DNA of 64,000 nt from Adiantum capillus-veneris (taxonomy: Eukaryota > Streptophyta > Polypodiopsida > Polypodiales > Pteridaceae): NCBI GenBank assembly GCA_014529385.2, contig CM043949.1, positions 150,224,428-150,288,427 of the forward strand, read 5' to 3'. The position numbers and the translations under genes are program-made. Below, one piece after another: positions 24,241 through 32,978 of this stretch; the stretch's first letter is position 1, and every line of letters starts with the position of its first letter. The notes below the pieces were generated by a model that saw only the letters and a program-made list of their open reading frames with translations, was not told where the DNA came from and searched no databases.

Positions 24241-25256
24241 ACCAAAAACCTAACTTTTCTACTGGGGACCCTCTCGACCCCAGCCAAATGGTCAACTCAT
24301 GATATAGAAAGGTCTTATTTTGTTAGGGCATGCTATGGTTCAAATCCCATCCAATTTGGTCAAGCTGGCAGGCTGCTATGGTAAGTTTTAGGTCTTAGGT
24401 CTTCGTGCACTGCTCGGTTTCTAGGGTTTTTTCCTAGGCTTTAGACTAGATACCGGGCGTACAAAATGGATCATTGTTGAGTAAAGAACTTACCCCTCAT
24501 GTCTCGTGTGAGACGGCGCTGAAAATGGTCAACTGTGACCTCTAGAAAAATCGCGTGAAAGAGGCTGAAATCTCTCCTTAGAAAGGCTCCAATTGAAACT
24601 GAGGTGGTTTTAACCTACCTTGGATATCTATACCCGGACTTCCCGAACCAAATTTCCCATATCCCCTCATTGGTCCTACTAGGCCATGACATCTATGCTA
24701 GACTCAAAAATTTCCCTGATCGGATTCGTGTAGCTCATTCTGCAAGAATTTTGCAAAAGTAGGCATGGCCGCCTAATTTAGGCTTCCCGCTTCCATCTTC
24801 TCATTTCATTGAAAAAATGTGTGCTTGTACGCCTTGTCGTTTTGATCACCATAGTGTCTTCCGTTTTTCATATGAACTTCCCTGCTATTTATTATTAATT
24901 TTTGACCTGTTTATTTGAAAAAATCAAAGAAAATAGCAAAATGCTCTAAAAAAGTAAAGTAAAAATCCAATAATTAAGAGAATCCATTGAAAAACCCAAA
25001 TTTATTGTTTTTTGTTGGATTTTTCCTATTTTTAAGCCTCAATATAAAAAAAATGATAAAAATTACCCAAAAAAGAACTATTTTTGATGATTTTCTGTTA
25101 GTATATACACTATTTACACTCATCGGGAAGATATTATCAATGAATTTTCGCTTGATGATGAATTATAAGGGTATTAATGGGTAATTTTGCAATAATAACA
25201 CATTAACATCAAACTTTTTCCTCCCTCTTCAAACATTGCCCTTAATTACTTGGTAC
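24241..25256. other. AT-rich non-coding DNA: element D interior up to the edge of element C
   Basis: No gene found. Sequence becomes AT-rich after 24880. The exact junction between D and the inserted C is not resolved; purine-rich minus-strand strings at about 25220 and 25260 are possible polypurine tracts of C. Confidence 0.45.
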
Positions 25257-25442
25257 TTAGTGCCCTTCCACTCCTCCTAGATGGCATACTCTGGGACGAC
25301 TGTGTGCATGGGTTGAACAATTGTGTCTGTGCATAGCCATGGTTGGCACTACCATGCTATGAAGATCAATGCAATTCAAACCAATATGTTGTGCAAGAGT
25401 TGGGTCTTGAGTATTTAACTCAAGGGTTTCCGATGTCGAGGT
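25257..25442 (-). pseudogene. Distal end of element C coding sequence
   Basis: Minus-strand coding-like sequence continues from 37757 across the element B insertion: the string at 37757-37780 (minus GAAGACATCAGCAA) resumes at 25442 after one copy of the TTGCT duplication. It ends with a stop just before a purine-rich stretch at about 25260. No domain recognised. Confidence 0.4.
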
Positions 25443-25447
25443 TTGCT
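25443..25447. repeat. Target-site duplication of element B, left copy
   Basis: TTGCT here matches TTGCT at 37757-37761, directly after the right LTR. On this side two extra bases (GC) separate it from the LTR start, so the duplication is probable rather than perfect. Confidence 0.55.
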
Positions 25448-27149
25448 GCTGATAGCCATTTTTTCGGCTATCTGTAATTGCCACAGTGAGTTACCTCACC
25501 CTACCAAAATTACCCAAACACTGTGGCTATCCCTACCATTTCACTGTACATAGGCGTGCGTGAGTCACGGGACTTTTCCCATATCTTCTTAAAAACCCTC
25601 AGCTAGCTAGTCACTGGGCTAGGTGAGCCAAAAAAAATAAAAAAAATAAAAAAATAAAAGTATATTATGGCCTCTTTGTGTGTAAATATTTCATTGTATA
25701 TATGGCCTAAATATAGGGATTTTTTATAATTATTTTGGTATTTTATTTAAATATTTCTACTTAGGTGTGTGTTTTATTAAACCTATGTACACCTTCTTTC
25801 ATCCTCTTACACCATAATTTTATTTTTTTGCCAATATGTACATACTCTAACCTCATATTTTTCCTTTATACAAATCACTCCCACATTTTCACCCTCACCC
25901 TCGTGAAAACAAAAAATTGATTTCTACTCATTGGTTACTTTTATTATATTATTTACTTGCATACATTTTCCTCTTTCACCCAAAATAATTCAAGGAGGGA
26001 CCATATCATATGATTCCAATATCTTTCCATATCCATAACTCCTCCATATTTTTATTATTATTTTTACTCATTATTCTAACACCATGTGCTCATTGAGCTA
26101 AAGTCCATGAATAGTCCATACACTAGTCCCACCATGTATATATTTCTTATTTCACCAATAATCCTCCTCCATGCATGGGTCAAGGGCAACTTGAATGCTT
26201 TGTATTATAATATGACAAAGGAGGGGCTCACTCTTGGATGCATTGTACAAATTCAACAAAGGAGGGGACCACTAAAAGACTTTTGCAAGCCTAAAAAACA
26301 GGCTTTTTGGTGAGAATTTTGGCACCTATCTCCACTCCGAATTTGGAGCGGTGCTCAAAAGAGAAAATGTAGCCCACGCTCTGAATAATCACCCCAAAGT
26401 TTTTCATGATTTTTGGAGCTACCAGCTGTGGGCTATGAGTTTTTTAGTGGACCCCAGTTTTCCCATGCTATGCAGCCACACTCTCTCTTCCACTTTATCA
26501 TTTTCCACTTTCACACACACTTCTCCACTCATCATCCCCATCTCTCTCACCACTCCTCTCTGCACACTACTCACCTTCTCCTCAACCTTGAAGAATAAGA
26601 GAAACCATGGTGAACTCATACCTCCCACACACAATTCCATTCCAAAGTTGACCACCTAGTCTCATTTTTCCTCCTCCAAATTACCCATATCTATCAAAAA
26701 ACCACAAAATTCAGCCTCTTCTCTTAAAAGACAGCATCATGGTGGTTGATTACTCAGCTTCAATAACCTTGTCTCTCAAGGAAGGTCAAGAGTGGAGAAA
26801 AAATGTACCGTCAAAGCTAGTGGACCGTCAACAAGCGTCAAAATTGGCCCTACTCAAGACACTTGGAGCATCAACCTTGTAAGAAATCCACCTTTTCTTA
26901 CCTCTTAAGAGTTTTTCTTCCTTATTTGTATCCTACATGGATACTCCCATTGTAAATATTCAATTCCATTTGTAAATTAATACTAACTCTACTAACACTA
27001 ACCCACTATGAAAAGTCTTATCACCTCCATTTCTCTCCTCTCTCTTTCCCCACCAACTTCTTGATAATTCCAAGCAAAAGAAATTAGATAAATTGCTGAA
27101 AATCTAACCCAACCATGGTTAGAGGAGTAACCCTAGCCTTCAAAATTGC

Positions 27150-27158
27150 TATAAAAGG
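27150..27158 (+). promoter_or_regulatory. TATA box of element B LTR
   Basis: TATAAAAGG, with a second CATAAAAGG 21 bp on. It is identical in the 3' LTR (36797). Transcription would start at about 27180. Several short upstream ORFs (ATG at about 27264 among others) precede the mini-exon ATG. Confidence 0.7.
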
Positions 27159-27463
27159 AGGGTGTAGCTAGCATAAAAGGGGGGAAGCCATAAGCAAGAG
27201 CACTATGCTATAGCTTGAGAAGCCAAGCTCAACCTCTCTAGAAGGAGCTCTTGAGTGGAAGCTCATTGTCTTATGCATGTGCATGTGTTGTAATAGGGGA
27301 TTAGCAAGGGAAATCTATGCCATTGTAAGAGAGAGAGTGATCATTCAATTGAGAGTAGGAAATCTATCATTTCTCCTACTAGTGTAAGCCCAACATTCGC
27401 TGAATCAAGGAGGGTGGATTTGGGCTAATCTTGGATATTTTGTCTCCCTTCCAACGTGAAGTA

Positions 27464-27487
27464 ATGGACAACAATGATGCGTAAGTG
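27464..27487 (+). other. LTR-encoded ATG mini-exon with 5' splice donor
   Basis: ATG at 27464 opens five full codons plus two bases (MDNND and GC) and is followed directly by GTAAGTG at 27481, a full match to the +1 to +6 plant donor consensus. Joined to the acceptor at 28766 or at 29292, the split codon completes to Ala both times and leads in frame into ORF c or ORF d, neither of which has an ATG of its own. Unspliced, the frame ends at once (TAA overlaps the donor). Seen: donor, acceptors and phases. Inferred: that splicing occurs. Confidence 0.5.
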
Positions 27488-27820
27488 TCTTGGTTTTTTT
27501 TTAAGTTCTTGATAGCTTGTCTCTGGTGTTGTCATCAATCTAGCCATAAATCCCACATACTGTAAGAGGGCGACAGGGTGGAGAGGACTCCCCTAGCCTT
27601 AAGACAGTGATTGGGGTGGCTTTTCTAGTGATGTGTTGTGGTGAAATTTACGCAAGCTATGTTGAACAAGTACTAATCTCACTTTGATTTGTCATGACAG
27701 ATTTGTAAGAAGGTATTAATGCAACCAACAAGCACCCCCTCCCCCTTTCTCTCTCTTTCTTAAATATATAGTTGTGTTTGCTTGATCATCGCCGATACGT
27801 TTCAAAGCAGCCCGAGCACT

Positions 27821-27821
27821 A

Positions 27822-27855
<34 letters not shown>

Positions 27856-27869
27856 TATCTCTCTCTCTC
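27821..27869 (+). repeat. (CT)n tract in element B LTR leader
   Basis: Interrupted CT tract, shorter in the 3' LTR (37461-37495). It lies inside the predicted intron between the LTR donor and the c/d acceptors. Confidence 0.9.
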
Positions 27870-28132
27870 GTGTTTTAGTGTGTGAGAGTATTCCATTGGT
27901 GTTAGGGTTAGTGTAATTCCTTGCTTGTTTGTGGGTTGCTCTAACGATTCTCCTCTTTTGCGTCCTAGTTCGCTCTTAAACTAGGTGGTGCCCCTTGTGT
28001 AGTTGGGATTTGGCGGTGGGTTTGTTGTTTTGGTTTGTGTTGTGTTGTGCCTCAGCCCCATTGAGCGGCACGGGAGCCTTGAAGGGTGTCTAGAGGCCAC
28101 TCTTCTTGTTGCCCGCCCCGGACCGCCTCAAA

Positions 28133-28150
28133 TTGGTGCCCCCACTGAGG
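28133..28150 (+). promoter_or_regulatory. Primer-binding site of element B
   Basis: TTGGTGCCCCCACTGAGG starts 2 bp after the LTR end; TGG matches the CCA end of a tRNA. I cannot assign the tRNA with confidence. TGGTGCCCC also occurs inside the LTR, about 145 bp upstream. Confidence 0.6.
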
Positions 28151-28204
28151 ACGGCTTGTGTATTTTTGTGTAGAATCAACCTTTAGCATAGTCAAGTAGT
28201 TTGC

Positions 28205-28417
28205 ATGAATCACGAAGCTTTGTATGATCCCTTCATTCCCATTGCAAGGGAAAAGGTACACATAATTGTTAGTACTAAGTTGCAATTTCAACGTGTCATT
28301 CGTAGAATTTTAGGTCCTCTTAGGTTGGCCGAGATAAACGCTTCAGTAAATCCTTTTATTTTGCCTCTCATTAGGTACGACCTTAGTTTGGACGTCTATA
28401 TTTTTGTTTTGTTTTAA
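28205..28417 (+). CDS. Small accessory protein a (70 aa) of element B
   Basis: First ORF after the primer site, with its own ATG. It is about 60 percent identical by eye to the a-type ORF of fragment H (57916-58128): both have IPI near residue 12, VSTKLQFQR near 22-30, FG/LG near 36, N-P-F-I-L-P near 49-54 and S-L-D-V-x-I-F-V-L-F to the stop. More distantly it is a paralog of ORF b, 21 bp downstream. The C-terminus is fixed in all members, suggesting that it is functionally exposed. No known domain, signal peptide or membrane helix seen. It would be translated from unspliced element RNA, because it lies inside the predicted intron of the c/d mRNAs. Function unknown. Confidence 0.75.
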   Translation: MNHEALYDPFIPIAREKVHIIVSTKLQFQRVIRRILGPLRLAEINASVNPFILPLIRYDLSLDVYIFVLF

Positions 28418-28438
28418 GCATTAGGACATGCATAGGCC

Positions 28439-28657
28439 ATGGATAATGGCCCAGGAATAGAGGTTTTTCCCTTTCATTTTACTCCACACATTAGAATAAA
28501 CGTTGCAATTAGTAGAAAGATCCATTTTCAACAACGAATGGTGTTCATGTTTGGTACCCAAAGAGCAGGAGAAATTCTTGCATCACCAAACCCTGTCATT
28601 CTACCTCTCATCAACTACCACACTTCTTTTGATGTACATGTGTTCATTTTATTTTAA
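28439..28657 (+). CDS. Small accessory protein b (72 aa) of element B
   Basis: Paralog of ORF a, directly downstream. Shared core: I-x-V-x-[IV]-S-x-K-x-x-F-Q, then FG, I-L-A-S-P-N-P-V-I-L-P-L-I and S-F-D-V-x-V-F-I-L-F at the stop. Other b-type members are at 202-417 (element A) and 57701-57919 (fragment H). A b-specific mark is SRK-x-x-[FH]-x-Q and SP[ND]P in place of the STKLQFQ and S[VI]NPF of ORF a. The start (MDNG) resembles the LTR mini-exon (MDNND), though it has its own ATG. Keeping both a and b suggests two distinct, perhaps paired, subunits. Confidence 0.75.
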   Translation: MDNGPGIEVFPFHFTPHIRINVAISRKIHFQQRMVFMFGTQRAGEILASPNPVILPLINYHTSFDVHVFILF

Positions 28658-28766
28658 AATGAAGTGCAGCCCGGCAAAGTAGTGTGTATGTTTGTTTTCT
28701 CTTTGTCCAAGTTTTTACAAGAAACAAAAAAACGATCATTTGTTCTAACTGGGAATGTGTGTGCAG

Positions 28767-29238
28767 TGAAAGTTCAATCCTTAGAGATCTAGCTCTATTA
28801 CCAATTGAGTTGCAGGAGCAAGTAGTAAGGCGTCTCCTTCATAACAAGAGGGTGGTGAAGTTAAGACGGAAGGTCCTACGCGTTGATTCCATTTTCCTCT
28901 TGTTGTTGGGCACTAAGGAAGACCGCGCATTCATCCAACTAGTGTGTGCCCTAAGATTGGTAAAAATAGTGAAATTTGGCGTTTGGCGAGTGCATTTCAC
29001 CATTGAGGAAGACTCTTCAGGAAACTTGCGGCCAGAGTTCATGCTTCATAGACTCACATTTGGTGAATTTTTCCCTCATTTGCGTCTTATTAATAGTCTT
29101 CCTTTCGCTTTCAACAAAGGAGATAGGGAGCTATTCAGAGCTTGTCTTAATAAAGAGAGCAAAGAGAAGATTGCAAATTTGTATAAATTCTCATCCTTCT
29201 CTACTTTCTATGACACTTTCTTAATAGAGACATTGTAA
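28767..29238 (+). CDS. Accessory protein c of element B (spliced exon, about 162 aa with leader)
   Basis: The frame is open from 28684 to TAA 29236-29238, but its first in-frame ATG lies about two thirds of the way in. A 3' splice site reads TTCTAAC (branch-like) ... GTGTGTGCAG at 28740-28766, and the exon from 28767 joins the LTR mini-exon in frame. The N-terminus ALLPIELQEQVVRRLL resembles the first helices of an F-box (L-P-x-E-[IL]...L). Then follow FIQLVCAL, an FGVWRVHF strand, the RLTFGEFFPHLRLINSLPFAF block and a basic C-terminus. It is a clear paralog of ORF d, next downstream. Function unknown; F-box-like is a weak suggestion. Start choice rests on the splice model. Confidence 0.6.
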
Positions 29239-29292
29239 ATCTCTTTATGCTTTTGAATGATTTAACCATAATCCTAAGGAGTTTTTGTCCAG

Positions 29293-29743
29293 GAATTTTG
29301 TAGCACAAGTGGAGTCTTTAAATCTTGCAAACTTGATTGGACTTGATGAGGATGTTCTTTATGAAATTGTGAGAAGGTTGCCTCACTCCGACTGTGTGGA
29401 ACTCGAAGGAAAGGAGCTCCTAGTCAATTGCTACTTTCTCACGGCCTTCGACGAGCATGAAGATCTAGTTTTTATACAAACCGCTTGTGCATTGGGAATT
29501 GTAGAGCAAGTGCAATTTATCACTTGGGACGTGGTTGCTCTTTTGGATCCAGAAAAGGAAGTTCTAGAGATTTCTGTTTATCGCCTTAGCTTTGAAGAAT
29601 TTCAACCCTTCTTAGAGCTCATCAATAGTCTACCCTTTTGTTTTGATCAAACAAATCGAGACCTTATTGAAGCTTGGATAGCTGAAGAAGAAAACCTAGA
29701 GTGGTATTTTCTCACTTCTTCATTTGCAGGCGAGTGGTTCTAG
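29293..29743 (+). CDS. Accessory protein d of element B (spliced exon, about 155 aa with leader)
   Basis: The frame runs from about 29285 to TAG 29741-29743 with no ATG near its start. The acceptor is GAGTTTTTGTCCAG ending at 29292, behind a branch-like TTTAACC. The exon joins the LTR mini-exon in the same phase as ORF c. It aligns with c along its length: IGLDEDVLYEIVRRLPH against LLPIELQEQVVRRLLH, FIQTACALGIVEQVQF against FIQLVCALRLVKIVKF, RLSFEEFQPFLELINSLPF against RLTFGEFFPHLRLINSLPF. It is acidic where c is basic, so the pair may be complementary partners. It ends 49 bp before gag. Function unknown. Confidence 0.6.
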
Positions 29744-29792
29744 ATCTCTATTGTATCCCTTATTGTAACTCGTATTGTAATCTTTCATAATA

Positions 29793-31454
29793 ATGGAGAG
29801 CCAACGCCAAATGTCTGGATATCCTCTTTTCTTTGGAGAGCCTGGAGAGGATGCAGAATTATTTTTAGCAAATTTCAAGATGTCTTGCCATATCAAGAGG
29901 ATAGTAACCGATCAAGAACGTGTAGAAATATTTGAGGTGGTCCTTAGGAAAGATGCTAGTACTTGGTTTGACTCTTTGCCTGAGGAAGTTAAGGGGAACT
30001 ACACAGAAGTTTTGAATCGTTTTAAGAGATACTTCTTTGATCCCCAAAACACTCAAAAACTATGGCAAGACATTGTTTCTCATAAGCAAAAAGACTTAGA
30101 TGACTACTACTTGTACAAGCAAGAGTTTCTACGTCTTTGGGCTCTATGGATACGAAATGTTGCTAACCCTGGTGATGGTGCTGAATTTTTAAAGAAGGAG
30201 AGGTTCATAGCCGGACTCTTTCCTGACCTTAAGGTAAAAGTTGAGGCGGGTGCACCTGCTACTTTTGATGCAGCTGAAACTAGGGCTGCTGAGAAGTATA
30301 GGAAACTCAAGTGCTTAAGGGGAGAGGTTCCAATAGAAGGTCTTAGACCCAAAGGTAAGTCACAAGCATCAACATCGAGGGAGCTTCCTGAGGTAACGGA
30401 GGAAGTAATTGAGAAGTTAAACGAATCTTTAAGCAGCCTGTCAATTCACCTTGCACAAGCTGTAGGTCCAAAGGGACAAGTAAAGAAGTCTGAAGAGCGA
30501 GATCCACGACCTAGGAGAGTCTTGCAATGTTGGAATTGCGGAGAGTCTGGACATGGGATGTATAATTGTCCTTGGCCCCGTGGGGAGCCAGGGAGGCCTA
30601 ACTTGAATTACCGAGTGATGAATGCAGGTGAAGGAACTGGTCAACAACCAAGGCTTCTACAAAGGCCAAATGGACCAAGACCACCTCCACAAGGGGTAGA
30701 AGGAGTTCCACCTTTGCCAGATCCAAATGTGCATGTGGTAGAGGTGACAAATTCAAATGAGGTTGACATGGAAGCCAATGGAATTAAGCGTGGCCGAGGA
30801 AAAGGTAAAGAGAAAGAAGGAGTCACATCACAGAGTGACCATGGACAAGGCAAGAAGGCAAAAGAGACCAAGGAAGCTAAGAGGACTCAACGTCGTATCA
30901 ATCTCCAAGACTTCCCTCTTGGACATGGTATGGCTCTATACAACTTGTTGGAAGACATGAGAGGTAAGGGTCCTGATATTTCATGGCCTCAATTTCTTGC
31001 ATTATGTCCACAAGTTAGGAGGGATTTAACAAGCGCAGTTAGCACTAGGAGAAAGGTAAAAGAGAGTGTGCCTGTTGTAAAAATTGCACAAGATGAAATG
31101 AATGAGGACATTACACCGGTGCTAGACTGTTACATCAAATGGAGATTGGTTAGGAAAGGTCTAGTGGATGGGGGTGCACAAATTTGCATCATGACAGAGG
31201 GACTCATGCAAAAACTAGGCATGCACATCCATGAGACACCTGAAATTAGGGTCAAGATGGCAAACAATAGCAAGGCTAGGTGCGTAGGAATTTGTAAAAA
31301 TGTTTTTGTGGAGGCCTTTGGCATTAAGAAGGCAGTGGATTTCTATGTCATGTCTACCAAGGGAAATGGTTACCCATTTATCCTAGGAAGACCATGGCTA
31401 ATGAAAATGCGCTTTGCAGGATTGGAAGAGTGGAAAGCTAATTTGCAAGAATGA
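29793..31454 (+). CDS. gag: Element B Gag-protease (553 aa)
   Basis: Starts at ATG 29793, the first ATG of the frame. Domains: retrotransposon-gag capsid-like region at about residues 15-150 (W-F-D-S-L-P, Y-K-Q-E-F-L-R-L-W); zinc knuckle C246-x2-C249-x4-H254-x4-C259, intact; Pro-rich spacer at about 285-320; Lys/Glu-rich linker at about 330-370; retropepsin-like domain at about 440-545 with DGG at 459-461 in place of D-[ST]-G, and the flap-to-end motif ILGRPWLM. It packages element RNA and matures the polyprotein in the cytoplasm. An extra T in the TTT at 31413-31415 shifts the frame; in relatives A and E the frame here continues into pol, so this is a lesion, not a natural stop. Confidence 0.9.
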   Translation: MESQRQMSGYPLFFGEPGEDAELFLANFKMSCHIKRIVTDQERVEIFEVVLRKDASTWFDSLPEEVKGNYTEVLNRFKRYFFDPQNTQKLWQDIVSHKQKDLDDYYLYKQEFLRLWALWIRNVANPGDGAEFLKKERFIAGLFPDLKVKVEAGAPATFDAAETRAAEKYRKLKCLRGEVPIEGLRPKGKSQASTSRELPEVTEEVIEKLNESLSSLSIHLAQAVGPKGQVKKSEERDPRPRRVLQCWNCGESGHGMYNCPWPRGEPGRPNLNYRVMNAGEGTGQQPRLLQRPNGPRPPPQGVEGVPPLPDPNVHVVEVTNSNEVDMEANGIKRGRGKGKEKEGVTSQSDHGQGKKAKETKEAKRTQRRINLQDFPLGHGMALYNLLEDMRGKGPDISWPQFLALCPQVRRDLTSAVSTRRKVKESVPVVKIAQDEMNEDITPVLDCYIKWRLVRKGLVDGGAQICIMTEGLMQKLGMHIHETPEIRVKMANNSKARCVGICKNVFVEAFGIKKAVDFYVMSTKGNGYPFILGRPWLMKMRFAGLEEWKANLQE

Positions 31455-32961
31455 CAATCACAAGAAGGTTGTCTTTGACATGAAGGAGCAACGCCAAGAG
31501 GAGCTCCATGAAGAATCATCTCAAAGTGAGACGGAAGAAGGTTGGACCGATAGCACTTCAGAAGAAGAAAGTAGCGGCAGCATTACTGAAGAGGAGTCTT
31601 CCATCGAAGTCATGGGGGTAAGGTTTAAGCCAAGCAACCAAGAGACCTCTTGTCAAGGCTTGGAGGAGGTAGGTCCTCAAGAGAACGAAGGTGATCAAGA
31701 TGAAGGGATGTTGGAAGGTATGCTATCAACAACACTTACAAAGGATGAAAGAGAGGAGTTCAAATGTGTGCTAAGGAAGTTTCCTAGGCTTTTTGCTAAA
31801 GACTACACCGACGTGCGTGGAGTAGATGTTGTTCAACACAAGATTGAGTTGAAGCCAGAGGCCACACCTAAGGCTCAAAAGCTACGAAGGCTAGGAGTCA
31901 TTAAAGAGCAGGCTCTACTCAAGGAGGTAAGAAAGCTTCTAGCAGCAGGGTTCATTTATCCAGTGGAGAATTCAGAGTGGGTCTCTCCTGTTGTTGTCAC
32001 TCCTAAGAAGAACGGCAAGTGGAGGGTGTGTGTGGATTACCGTCCCCTCAATGAGGCAACAAAGAGAGATCACTTTCCCCTCCCATTCCAGGATGAGATA
32101 CTAAATGAGGTAGCTGGTCATGAGAAGTACACTGTGTGCGATGGTTACTCAGGGTACTTTCAAATAGGGATTGCACTGGAGGATCAATTGAAAACAACCT
32201 TTATCACTCCTTGGGGTTGTTATGCTTTTAGAGTCATGCCATTTGGTCTGACAAATGCTCCTGCAACATTCCAACGTTTCATGAATATGGTGTTTCAAGC
32301 ATTCTTTGGAAAGTCAATTAGGGTGTTCATTGATGATTTCTGTATTTATAGCTCAAAATCATTGCATCTACAAAGGGTAGAAGAAGGTTTAAAGAAGCTC
32401 TACGACATGGGAGGTCAACTCAACCCCGACAAGTGCCATATAGGTGAGGATGAAGTAATCTTGCTTGGTCATAAAGTTTCTTACAAAGGCATTGAAGTGG
32501 ATCCTTCGAAGGCAAAGGCTCTTATTGAGCTACCATCACCCAAGAGTCTTAAGGAGGTCATCTCATTCATTCAAAAGGTGAAGTATATGTCACGCTTCAT
32601 TCACTTAGCCTCGGAGTTACTTCACCCTTTGCAAAAGTTGACACAACAAGTAGAATTTGCATGGTCTGATGAGCTTGAAGAGTACTTTTGTAACATTAAA
32701 GTCATTTTGTCAGAGCTACCAACACTCATGCCTCCTTGTTGGGAGTACACATTCTTTGTTAGCTCTAGTGCTGGGAAAGAGACAATTGGTGCTGTGTTGC
32801 TACAACAAGATCCCCACAGTACAAGGATGCGACCCATCTACTTTGCTAGTAGGGTCATGAATGCTTTGGAGAGAGACTACACAGAAGCAGAACTCATGAT
32901 GCTTTCTCTCATGTTTGCGTTGGAAAGTTTAGATCCTACCTGCTACCAAAACCTTTTGTAA
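31414..32961 (+). CDS. pol: Element B reverse transcriptase and first RNase H (frame-broken at both ends)
   Basis: 515-codon frame, +1 relative to gag. Residues 1-60 are the end of the PR linker (an acidic E/S-rich stretch). The RT palm runs from about 165, with TPKKNGKWRVCVDY, PLPFQDEIL, VCDGYSGYF (catalytic Asp), the LTNAPATFQRFM block and the catalytic pair in F-I-D-D (305-308). The RT connection and first RNase H follow from about 410 (IGAVLLQQDP, RDYTEAELMM). It ends prematurely at TAA 32959 because one base is missing near 32921-32930; the correct continuation lies in the next frame. The first residue shown is not a real start, since pol is expected as a gag fusion. Confidence 0.9.
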   Translation: MQDWKSGKLICKNDNHKKVVFDMKEQRQEELHEESSQSETEEGWTDSTSEEESSGSITEEESSIEVMGVRFKPSNQETSCQGLEEVGPQENEGDQDEGMLEGMLSTTLTKDEREEFKCVLRKFPRLFAKDYTDVRGVDVVQHKIELKPEATPKAQKLRRLGVIKEQALLKEVRKLLAAGFIYPVENSEWVSPVVVTPKKNGKWRVCVDYRPLNEATKRDHFPLPFQDEILNEVAGHEKYTVCDGYSGYFQIGIALEDQLKTTFITPWGCYAFRVMPFGLTNAPATFQRFMNMVFQAFFGKSIRVFIDDFCIYSSKSLHLQRVEEGLKKLYDMGGQLNPDKCHIGEDEVILLGHKVSYKGIEVDPSKAKALIELPSPKSLKEVISFIQKVKYMSRFIHLASELLHPLQKLTQQVEFAWSDELEEYFCNIKVILSELPTLMPPCWEYTFFVSSSAGKETIGAVLLQQDPHSTRMRPIYFASRVMNALERDYTEAELMMLSLMFALESLDPTCYQNLL

Positions 32962-32978
32962 TTCTCACTGCAGAAAAT

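Larger units (their letters stand above)
25450..28130 (+). mobile_element. 5' LTR of element B (2,681 bp)
   Basis: Begins TGATAGCCATTTTTTCGG and ends GGACCGCCTCA. It contains TATAAAAGG at 27150, a mini-exon with donor at 27464-27487, a CT tract at 27821-27869, and a primer-site-like TGGTGCCCC at about 27987 inside the LTR. Small frames within it (26086-26659) are also present in the 3' LTR and look non-coding. Confidence 0.95.

Noticed and set aside
26086-26659. ORFs of 75-102 aa duplicated at 35733-36306
   Set aside because: They lie in both LTRs of element B upstream of the TATA box. Duplication reflects LTR identity, not a gene, and the residues are low complexity.
31414-31454. Gag/pol overlap of element B as a programmed frameshift
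   Set aside because: Relatives A and E read through in one frame at the same place, so a one-base insertion in B is the simpler explanation; kept only as a minor alternative.
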